Of a stretch of DNA of 64,000 nt, positions 15,545 through 23,996 are shown in pieces; within the stretch, counting starts at the first letter, position 1; each line of letters opens with the position of its first letter. The position numbers and the translations under genes were made by a program. Below the pieces are notes generated by a model that ran no database searches, was not told the DNA's origin, and saw only the letters and a program-made list of their open reading frames with translations. The stretch lies in NCBI RefSeq assembly GCF_002900095.1, contig NZ_LLKN01000002.1:2790001-2854000 (forward strand), read 5' to 3'. This DNA is from Salegentibacter mishustinae. GTDB lineage: Bacteria > Bacteroidota > Bacteroidia > Flavobacteriales > Flavobacteriaceae.

Positions 15545-17212
15545 ATGAACTTAAATAAATATAATAGGTTTAAAAAAGCTGGAAAGGTTCAGGAATTTAA
15601 CGCCAGAAATAAAGAGCTGTGGATGTATACCAGAGTAAGCAGCAAAGAACAGACGAAGAAGAAATACAGTATAGAAGGGCAAAGAAGTAGTATCAAAGCA
15701 TACGCCAGGGAGAATGATTATCTAATTGTTAAAGAACATGGTGGGACTTACGAGAGTGCTAAGGGTGATTTGACCAGAAGGGAATTTACACAGCTCCTCG
15801 ATAGTGTAAAAAGAGCTAAAAAAAAACCATTTGCGATTGCAATAAAATTTATAAGTCGATTCTCCCGTTCTGGTGGTGGAGCAATTGGGTTGGTTGAGGA
15901 ACTTGTAAATAACGTAGGGGTCCACCTAATCGAAACCAGTACTGGTCTTACAACGGAACTTGAGAAAGACCGTCTGGAAATATATGATAAATTGTTGGAT
16001 TCAAGAAGGGAAAACATGGTAAGACTTGAAAGAACACTACCTGCCTTGAAAGAGTTCCTAGAAGAAGGCTACTGGCTTGGAAGAGCCCCCAGAGGCTATG
16101 ATATGTATGGGGAAAGAGTAAGTAATTTCAGCAACCGTATTGAAGGACAAAAATTGGTGCTTAATGCAGAGGGTAGAATCCTCAAGAAAGCGTGGAATTG
16201 GAAAGCTGAAGGTATGTCTGATGTAGATATTAGATATAAATTATTGGACAAATTTCATTTCAAAATCACAAAACAGAATTTATCTGCAATGTGGGGAAAG
16301 CCATTTTACGTGGGGGTAAATACTAATGCAATGTTAGATTCACCTGTAAGAGGCCGATGGCCAGCACTTGTAAGCGAAGACATCTGGGACCAAGTACAAA
16401 AGAGACTAGACAAAGCTAAAAGAAAATCAGGCTACGATATAGCCCCTGTAAGTGAGCACAGGCCACTGACTGGTTTTATCTACTGCTCCCAATGTGGTGC
16501 CGCTATAACCAGTTACATTGCCAAGAAAAAGCAGGTACATTATTACAAGTGTCAGTGTCAGCATGGCAAAGGAGGCAACATGAATGCCTACACGACACCA
16601 AGAAGTCTAAAACCTGGTGTAAATAATTCGTTTATTGACTTTCTTTCAAATTTCGAATTAGGTGATGTAGAGAAGGAACTTCTGAAGACTCAGATTAAAC
16701 TCTTAACTCAGGAACACGAGGAGGAGAAAAGAAGTTGTTCTGAAATGCTTGGGAAAGAGCTTGTAAAGATGCAAAATAAATTAGATAAGGTTAACGAAAA
16801 ATATCTCTTAAGCGATGATGTTAACGAAACCGCTTTCAATAAAGTGAAAGAGAAATTGGAGAAGGAAATTGACCAGATAAAAGAAAAATTGGATGACACC
16901 CCAAAAAATTTATCGAACCAAGTAAATTTCATTGACAAAGCATTAGATTTTTGCCAGAATATCAGTGTTCATTGGTCTTCAGGGGACATACACCAAAAAT
17001 TAAAAATTCAAAAAACCCTGTTTCCTGAAGGTTTAATAATTAACCCTGAAACAAGACAATATCGAACCATAAAAATGAATAGCTTAATCTCTGTAATCGC
17101 AGATATATCAAAGGATGAGAAAGGTTCTAAAAGTAAGAAAGCCACCCGTAAAGGTGGCTTGTCTTCTACAGTAGCGGGAACTGGACTCGAACCAGTGACC
17201 TTCGGGTTATGA
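15545..17212 (+). CDS. Large serine recombinase (site-specific integrase)
   Basis: 555 residues: resolvase catalytic domain (YTRVSSKEQ with Ser32 as nucleophile; FISRFSR), recombinase domain (about 185-290, APRGYDMYG onward), zinc ribbon at about 313-340 (YCSQCGAAIT, YYKCQC), and a coiled coil (about 375-455). It would cut and rejoin both strands at att sites during element integration or excision. The end is odd: its last ~25 codons run through the hairpin at 17139-17160 and then through the tRNA-Met 3' fragment in antisense, giving the tail GTGLEPVTFGL. The stop TGA lies in the complement of the anticodon region. The tail is thus an att-site by-product. Confidence 0.92.
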   Translation: MNLNKYNRFKKAGKVQEFNARNKELWMYTRVSSKEQTKKKYSIEGQRSSIKAYARENDYLIVKEHGGTYESAKGDLTRREFTQLLDSVKRAKKKPFAIAIKFISRFSRSGGGAIGLVEELVNNVGVHLIETSTGLTTELEKDRLEIYDKLLDSRRENMVRLERTLPALKEFLEEGYWLGRAPRGYDMYGERVSNFSNRIEGQKLVLNAEGRILKKAWNWKAEGMSDVDIRYKLLDKFHFKITKQNLSAMWGKPFYVGVNTNAMLDSPVRGRWPALVSEDIWDQVQKRLDKAKRKSGYDIAPVSEHRPLTGFIYCSQCGAAITSYIAKKKQVHYYKCQCQHGKGGNMNAYTTPRSLKPGVNNSFIDFLSNFELGDVEKELLKTQIKLLTQEHEEEKRSCSEMLGKELVKMQNKLDKVNEKYLLSDDVNETAFNKVKEKLEKEIDQIKEKLDDTPKNLSNQVNFIDKALDFCQNISVHWSSGDIHQKLKIQKTLFPEGLIINPETRQYRTIKMNSLISVIADISKDEKGSKSKKATRKGGLSSTVAGTGLEPVTFGL

Positions 17213-17213
17213 G
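17139..17213 (-). repeat. att site 1: tRNA-Met 3' end plus terminator hairpin
   Basis: Positions 17170-17213 are the minus-strand 3' half of tRNA-Met (anticodon CAT, T-loop GGTTCGAGTCC, acceptor CCCGCTACTA). They are identical over 44 bp to 37654-37697. The hairpin AAGCCACC/GGTGGCTT (17139-17160) would terminate the tRNA transcript. No tRNA 5' half follows, so this is a leftover attachment fragment, not a tRNA gene. Confidence 0.85.
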
Positions 17214-17320
17214 CTGCATTAATATGCATATCAAAACATCACAAAACCTAGCAAAATTAATGGTTTCCAAGGATTTTAACAAAACAAGAATATCAAAGAA
17301 TACCATCTAAATTCAAATCA

Positions 17321-17340
17321 TTCTGTACCTATTCTGTACC
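17321..17340. repeat. Candidate integrase arm-binding repeat, E1 left end
   Basis: TTCTGTACC occurs twice, 11 bp apart, 108 bp inside att site 1. The same tandem pair is at 37586-37605 near the other end of E1, and a variant TGTTGTACC pair is at 37804-37823 in E2. Confidence 0.5.
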
Positions 17341-17388
17341 CCTTTTTAAAAGTTTATGCTTATATTTATATCTGACAAACAGATAGTT

Positions 17389-18726
17389 ATGGCTTCTATC
17401 AAAATCGTTCGTAGAAAAAATAAAAGGCGTAAAGACGGAACCGCTCCTATAGCTATTAGAATTAGCAAAGATTATACAACCAATTATCATTTTCTTGGTC
17501 AATATATTTTGGAAAACGATTGGGACGAAATCAAATGTCAGGTTAAAAGATCTCATCCAAATTATAGGAGGATTAATCACTTTTTAATGAAGGAGTTGAC
17601 AAAGGCGAATGATCTTTTTCTAAATTCAACTGATGGAAGGATCACAACCAAAATAGCCAAGCAAAAATTAAAAGGAACCGGGGGTCAAAAATCCTTTTTT
17701 GAAGTCGCCGCCGAGCGAGTAAAAAACAAATATGATAGTGGGGTTTTTTCCGTAGCCCGATCAGAACTTTCAATTTTATATAATCTTGAAGAATTTCTAA
17801 TACATAAGCCTGGCAAACCGAAGGAATTAATCATTAAGGAAATTTCAAGAAGAAGAAAGCTACGCATAAGTAAGGGCCAAAAAAATAATTATGCCTGCTT
17901 AGATGGTATTACCTATTTTAGAAAAAACCAGAACCTAAAATTCCGGGATATCAATCAAAATTTCATTACCAAATACAAGATTTTTTGTTCCGTTTACTTA
18001 AATCATAAAACTAGGTCTATCACCAATCAACTAATATTTATTAGAACGCTTTTTAATATCGCTATTAAAAATGGTTATGTGGAATCTAAATATTATCCTT
18101 TTGCAAACGGGAAAGAAAAAATAAGGATCAATTCTGGAAATAAAATAGGCTTAACAGCAAGTGAAGTTGAAAAAATTGAAGCACTGGAATTTCAGGAAGA
18201 TTTACTAATATGGCACACTCATAATGCCTGGTTAATTGCATTCTATTTTGCGGGCATCCGGATTTCTGATGTGGTAAAACTCAAATGGTCCGATTTTAAA
18301 GATAATCGATTGTACTATGTTATGAGTAAAAATGAAAAAGCTTTAAGTCTTAAGGTTCCCGATAAGGCTAAAACCATTTTAGAAAAATACCGCAACTCCC
18401 AATTTGGAAATAACGGCTATATTTTTCCTTTTCTTAAAGACGTAAAACGAAATGATGCTGAAAAAATTTTTATAAAGACCAGGAATGCTACTCATGTCTT
18501 TAATAAATACCTAAAGAGAATTGCTCAGCAATGTGATATTGAGAAAAATCTTTCAAATCATATTGCCCGCCATAGTTTTGGAAATATTGCTGGGGACAAA
18601 ATTCACCCTTTGATGCTTCAAAAACTTTATCGCCACAGTGATTTAAAAACTACCTTAAACTATCAGGCGAATTTTATACATAAAGAGGCTGATGATGCAC
18701 TAGATAGTGTTATCAATTTTGATTGA
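17389..18726 (+). CDS. Tyrosine recombinase / integrase of E1
   Basis: 445 residues from ATG 17389, chosen because MASIKIVRRKN matches the start of the E2 integrase (MATIRAVLRKK); an ATG at 17356 is also in frame. Domains: N-terminal arm-binding domain of Bacteroidetes integrases, a core-binding SAM-like domain (about 95-250), and a catalytic domain with Arg near 290 (FAGIRISDV), HIARHSFG near 390, His near 416 (YRHSD) and the nucleophilic Tyr near 425 (LNYQ). It should integrate E1 into the tRNA-Met 3' end, next to which it lies. Confidence 0.93.
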   Translation: MASIKIVRRKNKRRKDGTAPIAIRISKDYTTNYHFLGQYILENDWDEIKCQVKRSHPNYRRINHFLMKELTKANDLFLNSTDGRITTKIAKQKLKGTGGQKSFFEVAAERVKNKYDSGVFSVARSELSILYNLEEFLIHKPGKPKELIIKEISRRRKLRISKGQKNNYACLDGITYFRKNQNLKFRDINQNFITKYKIFCSVYLNHKTRSITNQLIFIRTLFNIAIKNGYVESKYYPFANGKEKIRINSGNKIGLTASEVEKIEALEFQEDLLIWHTHNAWLIAFYFAGIRISDVVKLKWSDFKDNRLYYVMSKNEKALSLKVPDKAKTILEKYRNSQFGNNGYIFPFLKDVKRNDAEKIFIKTRNATHVFNKYLKRIAQQCDIEKNLSNHIARHSFGNIAGDKIHPLMLQKLYRHSDLKTTLNYQANFIHKEADDALDSVINFD

Positions 18727-18824
18727 TATTCAAAAAAAAGCATTTTCAATTTTTTACGGTTATTTAATAAAAGAGCTTACAGATTTATTAACTGATCTGC
18801 TTATCTATTCTATTTAAGATAAAC

Positions 18825-19916
18825 TTACATTTTCAGATGATACCTTGTACTCTTTCTATCACCAGTTTTTCTAAATGCTCCTAAATCTACCATTTTTTTC
18901 AAATCCCTGGTAGCGGTCGAAGCTGTTGTTCCTGTAATTTTTATATAGTTATCCGCACTTAAACCTCCCTGAAACCCTTCTATACCTTCTCGAAAAATCC
19001 GATTCACCACTTTCCATTGGCGTTCATTAAACTTTTCCTCAAATTCCAGAAAAAACTTTGTTTTACCAATTAGAAAATCAATCATTCTTTGAGTATAATC
19101 CTGAGCCTCTAGTATCGTTTCACAGAAATATTCGAGCCAATTGGTAATTTCAGTTTCCTTACTATTTAAGTGCAGGGATTTATAATAAAGTTTCTTATTA
19201 TTTTCGATAATATGCGAAAGAGCGATCAAAGTAGGACGTTCAAGATATTGCGACAGTACTTTCTCCGAAATCGCACGACCAATTCTTCCGTTTCCATCTT
19301 CAAAAGGATGGATACTTTCAAAATACAAATGCGCGATACCAGACTTAACTAAGGGGCCGGGATATTTATTGCCCATATTATTAAACCACGAAATATATTT
19401 ATCCATTTCAATTTTTACCCCTGAAGAAGGCGGGGCTTCAAAATGAACTATAGGTCTACCCATTGAACCTGAAACTATTTGCATTGGATCAGAATGCGAT
19501 CTGTAACTACCAATATCCTGTAGATCACGGCGACCATTCATCAGCATTTCATGCCAAGAGAATAATTGTTCATGAGTTAGAGAAGATGAATAATTTTTAT
19601 ATAAATCGATCATCATTTCGGAGATGCCGTGTTCTGCTGGAGATATTCTTTTTTTATTAACCTGAAGGCCAAAATGTCTTCGAATTGAGGATTGCAATGA
19701 ATCTCTATCCAGAAGCTCTCCTTCTATCTTAGACGTTTGAAAAGCTTCATCACTAAGCAACATCACTTTTAATTCATCTTGACTTTCATCACTAATATGT
19801 TTCATACTACCATATAACATACCCGCCTTTTGTAAAAAAGCTTTTTCATAAGGAATTAAAACTTCCGATGTGAATTCAAAATCTGGCCAATTTTTAAGTT
19901 GCCAATTCCATGTCAT
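18825..19916 (-). CDS. Fic/DOC family protein with winged-helix C-terminus
   Basis: 363 residues. The Fic motif HPFEDGNGRIGR (about 202-213) has the catalytic His and the phosphate loop expected of AMP transferases. The segment TSKIEGE (about 60-66) fits the N-terminal inhibitory helix, whose Glu blocks ATP binding until relieved. The C-terminal ~80 residues form a winged-helix (DNYIKITGTTASTATRDLKKM), as in self-regulating Fic proteins. Two palindromes of GAGCTA...TAGCTC abut the start codon and probably bind this domain. It is transcribed opposite to the element backbone. Targets are unknown. Confidence 0.9.
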   Translation of the reverse strand: MTWNWQLKNWPDFEFTSEVLIPYEKAFLQKAGMLYGSMKHISDESQDELKVMLLSDEAFQTSKIEGELLDRDSLQSSIRRHFGLQVNKKRISPAEHGISEMMIDLYKNYSSSLTHEQLFSWHEMLMNGRRDLQDIGSYRSHSDPMQIVSGSMGRPIVHFEAPPSSGVKIEMDKYISWFNNMGNKYPGPLVKSGIAHLYFESIHPFEDGNGRIGRAISEKVLSQYLERPTLIALSHIIENNKKLYYKSLHLNSKETEITNWLEYFCETILEAQDYTQRMIDFLIGKTKFFLEFEEKFNERQWKVVNRIFREGIEGFQGGLSADNYIKITGTTASTATRDLKKMVDLGAFRKTGDRKSTRYHLKM

Positions 19917-19987
19917 GAGCTATAAATTTTAATTTATAGCTCAATATACAGCTAAAAAATGAGCTAAAAAAATATGCTTTATAGCTC
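19917..19987 (-). promoter_or_regulatory. Two palindromic operators abutting the Fic gene
   Basis: Site A (19917-19942) has 12-bp perfect arms, GAGCTATAAATT and AATTTATAGCTC, with 2 bp between. It begins directly after the start codon and covers the ribosome-binding region. Site B (19961-19987) has outer arms GAGCTA/TAGCTC at the same span. An extra half-site, CAGCTA, lies between. Likely autoregulation by the Fic protein's winged helix. The stretch 19988-20412 has no convincing gene. Confidence 0.6.
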
Positions 19988-20340
19988 ATCACGGACTAAA
20001 ATACTTCTTACGAAAAACGATTATGCTTCTAACAAGGGTTATGAATTTACCTGATCTCATTGTTCCTTTTACGGAATTCCCAGTAATTCTTTCTTTTCCC
20101 TTTAGTTCATTTCAAAGTTTATCTCTTCAAATCTTAAAAAACAGGATTCACTTTTTCTTCATCAAAAGAGCTATTAAATTCAATTTAATAGTTGAAGTTT
20201 TTGTCCCTGTGGGACGAAAAGGTAAAGGAAAAGGTAAAGCAAGAGGGTAACGGGCAGAGCCACGTTACACATACCTTTTCGATGTTAATTATTTGATTAC
20301 CAATTATTTGAAAATAACAGAAATATTATAAAATTATGGA

Positions 20341-20393
20341 TTTACTGGTTTTGGGCTTGAAACCCCAATAAAATGGTTCAAAAAACCAGTAAA
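20341..20393. repeat. Inverted repeat upstream of bfmA (operator or oriT candidate)
   Basis: Perfect 12-bp arms TTTACTGGTTTT (20341-20352) and AAAACCAGTAAA (20382-20393) enclose a second small stem GGG/CCC. It ends 19 bp before the bfmA start, so it could be an operator, a leader hairpin or part of a transfer origin. Confidence 0.45.
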
Positions 20394-20412
20394 CCTTAAA
20401 AACTACTGAATT

Positions 20413-20769
20413 ATGAAAGCAGTTAAGAACATAACTTTTGAAAAGAAAACGGCCGAACGCTTTCAGCAATTTTCTCGAACACATTACAAAACACATTCAG
20501 AAGCATTGGCCGGAATGCTCGATTTTTTCTTTTACAATGAGATTTCTCCCAAAGAAAATTTTGGCCCTACCGGCAGACGAATTGAAAATATTATCAAGAA
20601 AAGAATCAATGTAGTGATCGCAATTACGAAGGATATGGAAAGGCATAAAGTGAACCCCACTTTGGCTATTTTGATGTCACTTATGGAGGCAGCAGATCCT
20701 AAAAATAATTACGCAAATCGGAAAAGGGATTATGAAGAAGACGATACCCATCCCGACTTCTACAAATAA
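20413..20769 (+). CDS. bfmA: BfmA/BtgA-family mobilization protein
   Basis: 118 residues resembling the mobilization accessory proteins BfmA/BtgA of Bacteroides and Flavobacteriaceae mobilizable elements. Features: N-terminal ribbon-helix-helix-like start (NITFEKKTAERFQQFSRTHY), a central helix (HSEALAGMLDFF), and the family segment TGRRIENIIKKRINVVIAI near 57-75. Relatives bind oriT with a relaxase. No relaxase gene follows here, only a 700-bp gap, so the element may depend on one supplied in trans or may have lost its transfer function. Confidence 0.8.
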   Translation: MKAVKNITFEKKTAERFQQFSRTHYKTHSEALAGMLDFFFYNEISPKENFGPTGRRIENIIKKRINVVIAITKDMERHKVNPTLAILMSLMEAADPKNNYANRKRDYEEDDTHPDFYK

Positions 20770-20844
20770 TTTACCGATCAAAATTTTAGTTCTTTTTCTT
20801 TTAAAACCTCTTGCTTACCGCCTTCCCTTTTGCTGCTAAAAGAA

Positions 20845-20915
20845 CAAGCTTTGAAATTAACCGGAGCGCATAAAACGCCGGGCTATTTATAGCTCCTCTA
20901 TAATTTCAAAGCTTG
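20845..20915. other. Long hairpin/cruciform between bfmA and the HTH gene
   Basis: Perfect 15-bp arms CAAGCTTTGAAATTA (20845-20859) and TAATTTCAAAGCTTG (20901-20915) enclose two small hairpins (GCG/CGC and GCTA/TAGC). It could be a single-strand origin, an oriT or a structured RNA. The rest of 20770-21471 holds only a ~36-codon open fragment ending at about 20971 and AT-rich DNA with no gene I can support. Confidence 0.5.
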
Positions 20916-21471
20916 AATATGCAAGAGCATCAAAAGGTAATGCGAAGGCGCTGAAAGAAGTAAATAAATAGAAGGACTCAAAAACTGTCATTTCTATCTA
21001 CTTTTTGCTCCTTTTCGACGTCAAAAAGGAAAATGCTCCAGATGAAAAAAGTAAATGTTAAAAAAGCAATCATTTTATTTAGTGTCATTTGGTGGATTTT
21101 GTGATCTTGAAGGCAGCTTTTTAAGTTTTATATTTTCAAAATATCCCAAATGTTATCAAATTTAATGTTACCAAAAAATCACACTTAAGTGTTTTATAAT
21201 CAATTTATTACATATTTTTAAAGACGTGAATTACAGTAGTTTTTTTAAGTGCTTAATTGTCCATTTTTTGTTTGACTTCGAAGACATAAGCATATAAATA
21301 ATAAAAACGTTTTTGGGTTTCTTACCTGGTTGATCACTTGTTGGTTAAGCTAAGCTTGCATAAGATTTTTGCCCTTAGCGCAATCTTCTGAAAAAGAAAG
21401 CTGCCAGAAGGTAAAAAAAATTAAGTAATGGTGATTTTTAAAATAACAACAGATAATAAACTAATGAAATT

Positions 21472-21762
21472 ATGAAAGAAAGCACCCATCCATTTATGGT
21501 TAGTATGCATTCCCTGGAAGCTAAGATTGAACAGCTCACCAGGGAATTCAGGATCAGACAGATCAAAGATCCCTGTCTCATCCTTCTGGATAATGCTGAT
21601 TTTATCCAGCTATTTAAAATAAGCGCTAAAACAGCACAAAACTGGCGAGAAGAGGGGCTGATTGAATTTGCCCAGGTGAAAGGAAAGATCTACTACAGCC
21701 TCAAAGATATCCAGGCATTTATAAATCGTCACCGAAAAAACAGGAAGTATGCTAACTCTTAA
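21472..21762 (+). CDS. HTH (excisionase/MerR-like) DNA-binding protein
   Basis: 96 residues. A helical N-terminus (about 12-35) precedes a winged HTH of the HTH_17 type: FIQLFKISAKTAQNWREEGL and VKGKIYYSLKDIQAFI. Such proteins accompany excision or replication functions in Bacteroidetes mobile elements. It is followed by the replication-like gene 5 bp later, an arrangement repeated in E2 at 62629-63633. Confidence 0.8.
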   Translation: MKESTHPFMVSMHSLEAKIEQLTREFRIRQIKDPCLILLDNADFIQLFKISAKTAQNWREEGLIEFAQVKGKIYYSLKDIQAFINRHRKNRKYANS

Positions 21763-21767
21763 GTAAG

Positions 21768-22517
21768 ATGACTCCGGAGATCTCAGTTCCCATTCAGCTA
21801 TTTATTGATGCACAGCAAAAAGGCTATGCTAAAAAGCTGCAATTCTTTCTATCCTTGAAGCTAATCTACAGGTGCGGGAAGGCAAAACTGGATGATGGGG
21901 AACTCTTATTTCTTGAACTCACCGAGGAGATCAGTTCCCGGAAAACTACATTAAAGTATTTAGGCTTTCTGGTAAAAAAGGGATGGCTGCGATACAATTC
22001 TAGAACACGTTATTACATCATCAAATCTTTTGAAGGAATAAGAGAAGAGAATAGTTGGGAGACAAGACATTCCTTTCCGGTGGATTTTGATTCCTATAGA
22101 AACATTAAGGCAATTACAGGGGCAATTATTTATGGATATCTCCATAAAGATTTCTGGAGAAAAGTAAGGAGAAAGAAAAGCGTACAGATAAAAGGCAGTA
22201 CCTATCATTTTCTATCCCCTCACTTTAATTATAGAGAAGCACCTGCGCCCCTTTCTGTGTTAGGCATTGGAAATATCTTTCAAATCTCACCGGCTACGGC
22301 TTCCAGGCTTAAAAACTCTGCCCTAAAGCATAAGCTGCTAGAGGTTCAAAAGAATTACGGGGCGTTAATACCTAACAAAAAAGCCGTGGAAGTATGCTTA
22401 GACTACAATGATAAGCCGAACAATATTGTGTTTATAGAAGGAGGCTACCGATTCCAGTTAATTGATACTATTTTACCCCTTTTTCTTTTTAAAAAACGGC
22501 AAAAACTGAAAACATAA
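21768..22517 (+). CDS. Mobile-element protein, possible replication/initiator role
   Basis: 249 residues, basic, with no signal peptide. The N-terminal 90 residues look like a winged helix (LFLELTEEISSRKTTLKYLGFLVKKGWL), and a second helix-turn-helix-like stretch is near 165-190 (ISPATASRLKNSALKHKLL). Directly coupled to the HTH gene upstream. The protein at 62914 in E2 occupies the same position but shows little obvious similarity. Function is inferred from position only. Confidence 0.55.
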   Translation: MTPEISVPIQLFIDAQQKGYAKKLQFFLSLKLIYRCGKAKLDDGELLFLELTEEISSRKTTLKYLGFLVKKGWLRYNSRTRYYIIKSFEGIREENSWETRHSFPVDFDSYRNIKAITGAIIYGYLHKDFWRKVRRKKSVQIKGSTYHFLSPHFNYREAPAPLSVLGIGNIFQISPATASRLKNSALKHKLLEVQKNYGALIPNKKAVEVCLDYNDKPNNIVFIEGGYRFQLIDTILPLFLFKKRQKLKT

Positions 22518-22554
22518 AAGAAAGGTTTATGGAAAAAATTAAAAGTAATAAGTT

Positions 22555-22695
22555 TTATTGGCCAAAGTTTGATTTGTTTAAGCGCGATAGCGCGTTTGTT
22601 TATTTTTTGCGGCCAAATGTACCGTAGGTTGCTCAGCAGAGGTGCAAAGCTTGTACACTACTTGTTTCCTACTTGTTCATATTTGAAACAAGTAG
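22555..22695. repeat. E1 internal repeat, copy A
   Basis: Diverged ~140-bp copy of 37383-37522. Both share the exact 14-mer TTGGCCAAAGTTTG and TGTTTCCTACT further on. Copy A also holds an 11-bp inverted repeat CTACTTGTTTC/GAAACAAGTAG (22658-22695). The two copies bracket the adhesin/sensor cargo. The rest of 22518-23058 shows no convincing gene. Confidence 0.5.
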
Positions 22696-23008
22696 ATTTA
22701 AAACCAAGAGCCTTAATCTTTGTAATTCATTTTTTGACTACTATTCAAAAATAGTACTGAAAACAATATTATCTACTTCATATAAATTTTCTAAAGTTGG
22801 GTTTTTATTTTTTATAAGCACTAAGGCGCTGTGTTTCTGCTTCAGGATCAAAAGAGGAAAAGACTAAAAATATAAAGGAAAGGTGTATATATGAAAGAAT
22901 TAAATTTCTCCGGAGCAAGTCCACGGTGTATTTTAGGAGAACACGTTTTCAAAATTCATGAAATTTAATAGCGAGGCGAGCCTCGAAGTATTTACCCTCA
23001 TATAATAA

Positions 23009-23038
23009 ATATGCCCTTCCAAAAATGAAAGGGCATAT
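23009..23038 (-). terminator. Hairpin terminator after the beta-barrel gene
   Basis: ATATGCCCTT and AAGGGCATAT form a 10-bp stem 20 bp downstream of the stop at 23059. The T-run is poor. Confidence 0.5.
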
Positions 23039-23058
23039 CCTATTAACCAAGAAACATT

Positions 23059-23949
23059 TTAGAATTGAAATGCATATTGCAGTTTTATACCAAAAGCCAG
23101 AGTTTTTACTTCATCCTGATCCTGTAATGCATTGATATCCCTCCGAGAAGATAATAAACTGCCAAAGACAAAATCTGTCGGGTTTTGAGTATTGTAATCA
23201 ATAAGCCTTTCCCTAGAAGCATCAGGCTTAATATCATTTAGTCCGTAATCAAGAAAAAGCCCCATATAAAGCGACTGACTGTTCTCTAGCATAAGTTTTA
23301 CCCCGCTTTCCACATGTGCTACAAAGTTTGTTTTCAGGTCCAGTTCAGACTCAGCATTGTTTATAGCAGCAAATTCCCCAAATCCGGCAAATTCAGGACT
23401 GGTGAGTTCCACGTCATATTGAGGATAAAAGCCGCTGGTTTCAAGCGAAGTAGCCGAGCTTTGATATTCTGAAGTCAAAACTAAGCCTGCTTTAACTCCG
23501 GCAGCCGTATAAAACCTCACCGTACCAGAGGATTCATATTGAACCTGGAGAGGAATATTAAGAAAATACACTTCCTGATTTTCTGCAAAATTAGTAGCTC
23601 GGTATCTAAATTCGAACTCATCTGCTTCAGCATCCTGGGTCATAAAAGAACCCTGCACATTGGGCAGAGAAATCGATCCTTCCATATACTGTAATTCGGC
23701 ACCTGTGCCAAGACTCCAATTTTCAGTTAAATAATAAGCATAATTAGTTCCTAAGCCAAAACCATTTTCCATTTCGCTGTCCTGCCCTAAAGCTTCATAC
23801 TTTAGCTTCGAAAAAGATCCCTGCAGATAAAATGAGACTTCATTTTTAGATTGCGCTAAAGCCTGCCCTTGTACACTGATTAGGGCGAGAACTATTGCCA
23901 ATCCTGAGATAGCACTCTTAATATCTGCTTTTATATTATTAGTTTTCAT
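23059..23949 (-). CDS. Outer membrane beta-barrel protein, partner of the giant adhesin
   Basis: 296 residues with a signal peptide (cleavage near LAQS, residue 34) and repeated amphipathic strands ending FGIKLQYAFQF, typical of porin-like outer-membrane barrels in Bacteroidetes. It starts 47 bp downstream of the adhesin gene and is surely in the same operon. In T9SS systems, barrel proteins of this kind (PorP/SprF-like) can sit next to large secreted proteins, but I see no PorP signature, so that link is a guess. Confidence 0.8.
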   Translation of the reverse strand: MKTNNIKADIKSAISGLAIVLALISVQGQALAQSKNEVSFYLQGSFSKLKYEALGQDSEMENGFGLGTNYAYYLTENWSLGTGAELQYMEGSISLPNVQGSFMTQDAEADEFEFRYRATNFAENQEVYFLNIPLQVQYESSGTVRFYTAAGVKAGLVLTSEYQSSATSLETSGFYPQYDVELTSPEFAGFGEFAAINNAESELDLKTNFVAHVESGVKLMLENSQSLYMGLFLDYGLNDIKPDASRERLIDYNTQNPTDFVFGSLLSSRRDINALQDQDEVKTLAFGIKLQYAFQF

Positions 23950-23996
23950 ATATATGTTTAATCTTTTAAAGTAAATTTCAAAAAGTACAAAGCGCC

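Noticed and set aside
17170-17213. Possible tRNA-Met gene at 17.17 kb and again at 37.65 kb
   Set aside because: Only the 3' half (anticodon to acceptor) is present in both places; no 5' half or D-arm follows, so they are attachment-site fragments.
20023-20250. 75-residue open frame between the Fic and bfmA genes
   Set aside because: Low-complexity composition (Phe/Ser-rich then a KGKGK tail), no ribosome-binding site, and it lies in a region with operator-like repeats.
22569-22867. Two short open frames after the replication-like gene
   Set aside because: They cover the diverged 140-bp repeat and its inverted repeat; no homologue features and biased composition.
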